10,945 bases of DNA from Ruminococcus sp. (GTDB lineage: Bacteria; Bacillota; Clostridia; Oscillospirales; Ruminococcaceae). Both the position numbers and the translations under genes were made by a program. Location: the NCBI GenBank assembly GCA_018376535.1, contig JAHABC010000026.1, forward strand, positions 1 to 10,945, given 5' to 3'. A model generated the notes under the pieces. It saw only the letters and a program-made list of their open reading frames with translations. It was not told where the DNA came from and did not search any database. This document shows positions 6,206 to 10,945 of the stretch, one piece after another (the first letter of the stretch is position 1; the number at the start of each line of letters is the position of its first letter).

Positions 6206-6934
6206 ATGAAAGCTATATGTGGTTCGGATATCGGTTTAGTTAGACAAGAAAATCAAGATAGAGTTGCCGTTGAGTATCTAGATGGCTCAGTATTAGCAGT
6301 ACTCTGCGATGGTATGGGTGGTGCTAATTGTGGTAGTGAGGCTAGTACTCTTGCTATCAATACTTTTATAGAAAGTTTTAAAAATGGTTATAGAGAGTAT
6401 TTTAATTCCGATACTATTAAAGACCTTTTAATCCAGTGTATGAAGTCTGCCAATGACGTTGTATACTCTACATCTTTAACCGATGACGAAAAGTTTGGTA
6501 TGGGTACTACTTGTGTAGCATCATTACTTACTAGTGATGGTAAAGTCTATGTGGCTAACGTTGGCGATAGCAGAGCATATATTATTACCTCTACAAATAT
6601 AACACAAATTACAGTAGACCATAACTATTCGCAATACTTGTATTCTATAGGTCAAATTACTAAAGAGGAGTTGCCATCTCACCCAGATAGAAATATGCTA
6701 GTTAGAGCTATTGGCGTGGAAGAAGACGTTCTTGCCGACTACTTTGAACTCTTTCCCGTTCAACCTTTTAAGATATTATTATGCTCCGATGGTTTGCATG
6801 GCTTTGCTACTTCTGAACAGATTTTTAACGCTGTTCAAAACGTCCCTTTGGAAGAAGTCCCTGCTAACTTGATAAACTTAGCTAACTCCAACGGTGGCAG
6901 AGATAACATTTCAGTAGCTATCTTAGAGGAGTAA
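6206..6934 (+). CDS. prpC: PP2C-type serine/threonine protein phosphatase PrpC/Stp
   Basis: A metal-dependent PPM phosphatase that reverses phosphorylation by the PASTA kinase encoded next. The 242 residues match the family length and cover one cytosolic domain without membrane segments. Metal-binding and catalytic motifs are all present: NQDR with Asp18, LCDGMGG (33-39), GMGTT (98-102), VANVGDSRAY (116-125), DHNY (138-141), a LPSHPDRNMLVRAIG flap-region segment (156-170), LLCSDGLHGF (191-200) and GGRDNIS (230-236). The B. subtilis and staphylococcal equivalents dephosphorylate kinase, EF-Tu/EF-G, CpgA and cell-wall regulators. An AGAAGGTG site precedes the ATG. It leads a cluster with its own promoter at 6114; the kinase gene follows after 70 bp. 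Confidence 0.95.
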   Translation: MKAICGSDIGLVRQENQDRVAVEYLDGSVLAVLCDGMGGANCGSEASTLAINTFIESFKNGYREYFNSDTIKDLLIQCMKSANDVVYSTSLTDDEKFGMGTTCVASLLTSDGKVYVANVGDSRAYIITSTNITQITVDHNYSQYLYSIGQITKEELPSHPDRNMLVRAIGVEEDVLADYFELFPVQPFKILLCSDGLHGFATSEQIFNAVQNVPLEEVPANLINLANSNGGRDNISVAILEE

Positions 6935-7004
6935 ATACTTTTTACGCATAACTTTTGAATATATCTTTTTTATTATATATTTTTGAATGGAGTGATTTGT
7001 TTTT

Positions 7005-9266
7005 ATGGAAAAAGACAACTATATCGGAATGTTGCTAGATGAACGATATAAAGTCGAACAGTTAATCGGTGTTGGTGGTATGGCTTACGTCTTTACCGCT
7101 AAGGATACTAAGGAAGATAAGACCGTTGCTGTTAAAATTTTGAAAGATGAGTTTGCTAATAACAGAGAGTTCGTTAAAAAGTTTATAAATGAATCTAAGG
7201 TGTTAGCAACACTATCCCACCCTAGCATAGTTGAGGTATTCGACGTTAGTTTTGACAACGATGTTAAGTTTATGGTCATGGAGTATATCGACGGTATTAC
7301 CCTTAAAGAGTATATGGAAACTTCTAACGGTCCTCTTAATTGGAAAGATAGCGTCCACTTTATGATACAAATTTTAAGAGCCTTGCAACACGCTCACGCT
7401 AGAGGCGTAATACATAGAGATATTAAGCCTCATAACATTATGATTTTAACAGATGGTACTATTAAGGTTATGGACTTTGGTATATCTAAGATTGCTAGAG
7501 AGGAAGTAAAGTCTTCTACTGAGCATACTTTAGGTTCTGTACACTATATAAGTCCCGAACAGGCACAAGGACTATCTACTAACGAAAAAAGCGATATATA
7601 TTCATTAGGTTGTGTGCTATATGAGATGCTAACGGGTAAGAAACCTTTTGATTCAGACAATCCAGTTACAGTGGCACTTATGCATAGTAAGAACGTAGCA
7701 CCTTCACCTAGGTCTATAAATCCAGATATCCCAGTGGGCTTGGAACAGATTATAGTTAAGGCTATGGAAAAAAATCCCGATATGCGTTATCAATCTGCTT
7801 CCGAAATGATACAGGCTCTACAGATGTTTAGAAAAAATCCCGATATAGTATTTAACTATAATAACGATGAGCAATCGCAAGAGGAAGAAACTTCTGTTGA
7901 AGTTAATGAGAGGGTATCAGTAATAGCAGATGGCTCGGCTACTGCTACTGAGGATATATCCTATTCACATACTAGTGAAGTTCCCGTAGTAACTGGTGGC
8001 AATGAACTTGAAGACGATAAATCCGATGACGATGGCGACGATGATGACGAAGTAGAAGTTGAAAGGTCATTCTTTTTACCTATACTTACTGGTATAACGT
8101 TAGTTATAATACTAGTTGCAGTAATATTTGTGGCATCGTTGCTTAAAGATGCCTTTGTTAATGAGTCTTGGAAAAATCCAGAGTTCCAAATGCCTAAATT
8201 GATTGGTATGCAAATAGATGATGCTAAGGAAACTTATAGTACTCAATTAGACATAGCCGTTTCAGCTGAACAGTATTCCGAAACTTATGAAAAGGGAGCT
8301 ATCATGGAACAGAGTGTTGACGAAGGTCTGCTTTGTAAGAACGGCGTAAGTGTAGATGTCATTATAAGTAAGGGCGTTAAGATGATTACAGTTCCTGACG
8401 TTCTTAACTTTGACTATACGGTAGCTGAAAAAACTCTAAAGAATGAAGGACTTCTAGTAGAAACTAAGTTCCAATATGATGACGATATCGAAAAGGATTT
8501 AGTAGTTAAGACTGAACCTTCTGCTAAAGAGGAGGTTGCCCCTGGAACTAAAGTAGTCCTATATGTAAGTAAGGGCAGATACGTTAGTGTGGTTAAAGTA
8601 CCTAATCTTGAAGGTATGACCCTAGACGCTGCTAAAGCTATGATTGAAAGCAAAGACTTGACTTGGAACATAGAGTATCAACATTCCGAACAAGCTAAGG
8701 ATATAGTTATCGACCAAAGTATTCAACCAGAAACCGAAGTTGATAGCAAGACTGAAATTACTCTATATGTAAGTGATGGTACTCCACCAACTAAGTCGAT
8801 ATCTGTAAACTTTACGTTGCCATCTAACGCTAACGGTACGTTTACGTTCCAAATATTTATCGATGGTAGCCTAGCTACTCAAAAGACCGTAGATGCTAGT
8901 ACTATAGACGGCTCTACTAAGATTGCTCTTGATGGCAATGGCACTCAACTAGTAGTAGTTAAGATTAAAAATGAAGGAAACGGCAAGACTGCCGAATATG
9001 GTAGATATAATATCAACTTTGATGACGGTGGCAGTATAGAAGTTATATCACAAAAGATAGAACAAGCCTTTGTAGAAATAGACGGTTTACTAATAGTTAC
9101 AGAACCTGTATATACTCAACCTGCATATTCACAACCAGAACAGACTGAATCTGTTTCACAAAATCTACAGCCACAACAACCTATGGATACTTCAGCTCCT
9201 GAGGATACTCAAGCGTCTGATGATACCCAAGCATCTTCTGAGGATACTTCTAATGTTGTACAATAA
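7005..9266 (+). CDS. prkC: Membrane Ser/Thr protein kinase with three PASTA domains (PrkC/Stk1)
   Basis: A receptor kinase that senses muropeptides or lipid II outside the cell and phosphorylates cytoplasmic targets. Of 753 residues, about 14-275 form the kinase: glycine loop IGVGGMAYVF (21-30), Lys44 in VAVKIL, HRDIKPHN (137-144), DFG (157-159) and SPEQAQG (183-189). A very acidic juxtamembrane stretch (about 335-353) precedes a single membrane helix at 356-379. Three PASTA repeats follow outside: about 394-456, 461-524 and 529-592, each ending in a YVSKG-like strand. A beta-rich segment at 597-680, with FTFQIFIDG, and a Gln/Ser/Thr/Pro/Asp-rich tail (700-753) make it longer than the B. subtilis protein. 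GGAGTGAT at 6989-6996 precedes the ATG. Its stop lies just before rsgA, whose product is a known PrkC target in Bacillus. Confidence 0.96.
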   Translation: MEKDNYIGMLLDERYKVEQLIGVGGMAYVFTAKDTKEDKTVAVKILKDEFANNREFVKKFINESKVLATLSHPSIVEVFDVSFDNDVKFMVMEYIDGITLKEYMETSNGPLNWKDSVHFMIQILRALQHAHARGVIHRDIKPHNIMILTDGTIKVMDFGISKIAREEVKSSTEHTLGSVHYISPEQAQGLSTNEKSDIYSLGCVLYEMLTGKKPFDSDNPVTVALMHSKNVAPSPRSINPDIPVGLEQIIVKAMEKNPDMRYQSASEMIQALQMFRKNPDIVFNYNNDEQSQEEETSVEVNERVSVIADGSATATEDISYSHTSEVPVVTGGNELEDDKSDDDGDDDDEVEVERSFFLPILTGITLVIILVAVIFVASLLKDAFVNESWKNPEFQMPKLIGMQIDDAKETYSTQLDIAVSAEQYSETYEKGAIMEQSVDEGLLCKNGVSVDVIISKGVKMITVPDVLNFDYTVAEKTLKNEGLLVETKFQYDDDIEKDLVVKTEPSAKEEVAPGTKVVLYVSKGRYVSVVKVPNLEGMTLDAAKAMIESKDLTWNIEYQHSEQAKDIVIDQSIQPETEVDSKTEITLYVSDGTPPTKSISVNFTLPSNANGTFTFQIFIDGSLATQKTVDASTIDGSTKIALDGNGTQLVVVKIKNEGNGKTAEYGRYNINFDDGGSIEVISQKIEQAFVEIDGLLIVTEPVYTQPAYSQPEQTESVSQNLQPQQPMDTSAPEDTQASDDTQASSEDTSNVVQ

Positions 9267-9273
9267 TAATGTA

Positions 9274-10140
9274 ATGGTAGGTACTATCATTAAATCTATT
9301 GGAGGACTTTACACTGTAAAGTCCTTTGATAGTATAATAGAATGTAAGGCTAGAGGCGTATTTAGAAAGGATAATATCTCTCCAGTAGTTGGCGATACCG
9401 TAGAGATATCTAACGATGTAATTAGTAAAATCCTACCTAGAAAGAACTTTATCGTTAGACCTCCACTAGCCAACTTAGATACTATGGTATTTGTGATATC
9501 TACTACAAAGCCATCGCCAAACGTTACCATGCTAGATAAGTTTATAGCCGTCTGCGAATATAAGAATATCAATCCAGTGATTGCCCTAACCAAGATAGAC
9601 TTAGCTGACTATAATAATATACTTACTATATATAATACTATAGGTATTAAAACGTTCACTATAGACTATTCTAATAAGCAATCGTATATGGATTTGAAAG
9701 AGTATCTTGCTAACAAGATAAGTGCCTTTACTGGAAACTCTGGTGCAGGAAAATCCACGCTTTTGAACGCTATAGATACATCTTTAAACATTCCAACTGG
9801 CGATATAAGTCAAAAGTTGGGCAGAGGTAGACATACTACACGCCATTCGGAACTATATCAGCTAGATAACGGTGGTTTAATCGCTGATACCCCAGGGTTC
9901 TCTACCTTTGAAACTAATAAGTATGATATCATTAAGAAAGAAAATCTTGCTAGTTGCTTTAGAGAGTTCTCTCCATACGTCAACGATTGTCGCTTTAACG
10001 ATTGCTCACATACTAAAGAAAAGGGTTGTGCAGTAATTCAAGCCGTAAAAGATGGCATTATTCCTAAAAGCAGACATTCCAGTTATTGCGAAATGTTCGA
10101 GAACGCTAAACTTCTAAAAGACTGGGAGATAAACAATTAA
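9274..10140 (+). CDS. rsgA: Ribosome small subunit-dependent GTPase RsgA (CpgA/YloQ)
   Basis: A circularly permuted GTPase that checks maturation of the 30S decoding centre. From the ATG at 9274 it has 288 residues: an N-terminal OB fold (GTIIKSIGGLYTVKS, KARGVFRKDNISPVVGD), then G motifs in permuted order: TKID (106-109), GNSGAGKST (154-162), GRGRHTTRH (183-191) and DTPGFS (205-210). The zinc finger is Cys239, Cys244, His246, Cys252. I chose 9274 because MVGTIIK matches the usual family start; an upstream in-frame ATG at 9253 inside prkC has a GAGGA at 9240-9244 and would add seven residues, so translation may begin there instead. It starts 7 nt after the prkC stop. The last Asn codon and the stop lie inside an AT-rich repeat. 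Confidence 0.94.
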   Translation: MVGTIIKSIGGLYTVKSFDSIIECKARGVFRKDNISPVVGDTVEISNDVISKILPRKNFIVRPPLANLDTMVFVISTTKPSPNVTMLDKFIAVCEYKNINPVIALTKIDLADYNNILTIYNTIGIKTFTIDYSNKQSYMDLKEYLANKISAFTGNSGAGKSTLLNAIDTSLNIPTGDISQKLGRGRHTTRHSELYQLDNGGLIADTPGFSTFETNKYDIIKKENLASCFREFSPYVNDCRFNDCSHTKEKGCAVIQAVKDGIIPKSRHSSYCEMFENAKLLKDWEINN

Positions 10141-10214
10141 TAATTAATAAATAATAAATAATAATTGTTAATTATTAATTGGTATATAATAATTATTATA
10201 TATTAATTATTAAC
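10135..10214. repeat. AT-rich palindromic intergenic repeat, copy 2
   Basis: A stretch almost free of G and C between rsgA and thiN. Bases 10135-10166 are the exact reverse complement of 3403-3434, and 10182-10199 match 3394-3411 in direct orientation. It starts inside rsgA and supplies that gene's final Asn codon and stop. It is shorter than copy 1. The TATAAT at 10185-10190 has no well-placed -35 box, so I do not claim a promoter. Confidence 0.7.
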
Positions 10215-10241
10215 TATTATTTATTTTGGGGTGATTGCTTT

Positions 10242-10865
10242 TTGAAAACTTGTATAATATTTTCTGGAGGAACGGTTACTGGTACGGAATATCTTCCTGA
10301 AATAACTTCCGATACCTTTGTTATATCTGCTGATGGTGGCTACTTAAACGCTTTAAAGTTTAACATTATCCCGAATATGTGCCTAGGCGATTTCGATACT
10401 CTAACTATAGATATCAATTCGCAATGTGAAGTGGTTAAGTTCCCTCCCGAAAAGGACGATACCGATACTATGCTATGTATTAAAAAAGCCATATCTATGG
10501 GCTATACTGATATATATATCTATGGGGCTTTGGGTGGCAGATTTGACCATAGTATTGCCAACGTGCAATCCATGGAATACAGTTTGCAGTATAACGTAAC
10601 TTGTCATATAGTAGATGCTAAAAATATAGTTACTATGCAAAGAGAATCCAGTAGGGTGTATAGTAGCAATAAGGATTTTAAATACTTATCGATATTAAGC
10701 GTATCGGAAAGTGCAGAGGTATCGGCAGAGGGTTTAAAGTATCCGTTAGAGCATACTAACCTAGTTAGGAGTTTTCCTCTAGGAGTTAGCAACGAAACTC
10801 TAGTAGATATCTTTAGAATAACCGTCCATAGTGGAACTATATTGGTAATATACTCTAAAGATTAA
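10242..10865 (+). CDS. thiN: Thiamine pyrophosphokinase
   Basis: Transfers pyrophosphate from ATP to thiamine, making the cofactor thiamine diphosphate (EC 2.7.6.2). The 207 residues include both lobes: an N-terminal catalytic domain with CIIFSGG (4-10), SADGGY (29-34), LGDFDT (48-53), PPEKDDTDT (68-76) and GALGGRFDH (95-103), and a C-terminal beta domain with GLKYPLEHTNL (164-174), FPLGVSNE (178-185) and a closing GTILVIYS (198-205). The start is TTG at 10242, fixed by GGGGTGAT at 10228-10235 with a 6-nt gap; an upstream in-frame extension to 10179 would be translated from repeat DNA and lacks family similarity. In many Firmicutes rpe lies between rsgA and thiN; here an AT-rich repeat takes that place. 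A terminator follows at 10886. Confidence 0.94.
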   Translation: MKTCIIFSGGTVTGTEYLPEITSDTFVISADGGYLNALKFNIIPNMCLGDFDTLTIDINSQCEVVKFPPEKDDTDTMLCIKKAISMGYTDIYIYGALGGRFDHSIANVQSMEYSLQYNVTCHIVDAKNIVTMQRESSRVYSSNKDFKYLSILSVSESAEVSAEGLKYPLEHTNLVRSFPLGVSNETLVDIFRITVHSGTILVIYSKD

Positions 10866-10880
10866 GATTAACATATATCA

Positions 10881-10920
10881 AAAAAATGGAATGTCTTGCA
10901 TTTAAGACATTCCATATTGT
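10881..10920. terminator. Bidirectional intrinsic terminator between convergent genes
   Basis: A 12-bp perfect stem (10886-10897 with 10904-10915, TGGAATGTCTT core) closes a GCATTT loop. On the minus strand it is followed by TTTTTT from the A-run 10881-10886, an excellent terminator; on the plus strand the following ATTGTTTTATT is a weaker tract. It can end both thiN and the minus-strand gene entering from the right. Confidence 0.85.
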
Positions 10921-10921
10921 T

Positions 10922-10945
10922 TTATTCTTCTTCTGGAGTTTCCTT
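10922..10945 (-). CDS. 3' end of a convergent gene, unidentified (partial)
   Basis: Read on the minus strand, the right edge is open and gives KETPEEE followed by TAA at 10924-10922, directly before the strong minus-strand terminator. The hairpin placement and the charged acidic ending support a real gene ending here. Seven residues are too few to identify the product. Confidence 0.55.
   Translation of the reverse strand, partial: KETPEEE

Noticed and set aside
6950..6988. Possible internal promoter before prkC, with TTTTGAAT occurring twice
   Set aside because: TTGAAT is followed at 17 bp only by TATTTT, a poor -10 in a T-rich gap; not strong enough to annotate.
9220..9273. Upstream extension of rsgA overlapping the 3' end of prkC
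   Set aside because: The first in-frame ATG lies inside the prkC coding tail and the extra residues have no family similarity; MVGTIIK at 9274 matches the usual RsgA start. ATG 9253 is kept as an alternative.
10179..10241. N-terminal extension of thiN
   Set aside because: It would be translated from the AT-rich repeat (Tyr/Ile/Asn run) and the GGGGTGAT site at 10228-10235 clearly serves the TTG at 10242.

Overview
The window looks like chromosomal DNA of an AT-rich, Gram-positive-type bacterium, most likely an uncultured Clostridia or related Bacillota lineage. The evidence is the Firmicutes gene cluster prpC-prkC-rsgA-thiN with a PASTA-type kinase, strong AGGAGG-type ribosome binding sites, TTG starts at two genes (trmB, thiN), consensus TTGACA/TATAAT promoters with 17-bp spacers, and AGA/TTA/ATA-rich codon use. 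No species can be named from this sequence alone.

Layout. (a) 1-100: two strong hairpins; the left one resembles the right end of an IS200/IS605 TnpB-type element lying mostly outside the window. (b) 99-383, minus strand: a short winged-helix protein, divergent from the next operon, with a 7-bp-arm palindrome between them. (c) 525-3288: a tight plus-strand operon trmB-punA-mtaD (tRNA m7G46 methyltransferase, purine nucleoside phosphorylase, SAH/MTA deaminase), pointing to recycling of methylation by-products and purine nucleosides. (d) 3300-3434: a nearly pure A+T palindromic repeat. (e) 3511-5476: ridA-cls (imine deaminase, cardiolipin synthase) behind a near-perfect promoter, ending at an intrinsic terminator. 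(f) 5534-6091: mnmM, a tRNA wobble-uridine methyltransferase. (g) 6206-10865: prpC-prkC-rsgA-thiN, i.e. a Ser/Thr phosphatase/kinase pair that senses cell wall fragments, a ribosome-assembly GTPase and thiamine pyrophosphokinase, interrupted between rsgA and thiN by a second copy of the AT repeat where many Firmicutes carry rpe. (h) 10881-10945: a strong terminator and the last codons of a convergent minus-strand gene.

Most of the window is well-conserved housekeeping sequence and I see no new multi-gene defence or biosynthetic system. The most striking signal is compositional: reading all lines I found no GATC tetranucleotide in 10.9 kb, although GATA, GATT and GATG are abundant, and every Asp codon that precedes a C is GAC. 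This suggests strong, long-standing selection against GATC, as from a GATC-specific restriction system. Secondary points of interest are the AT-rich repeat family, whose two copies share a perfect 32-nt inverted match, and the probable TnpB element end.
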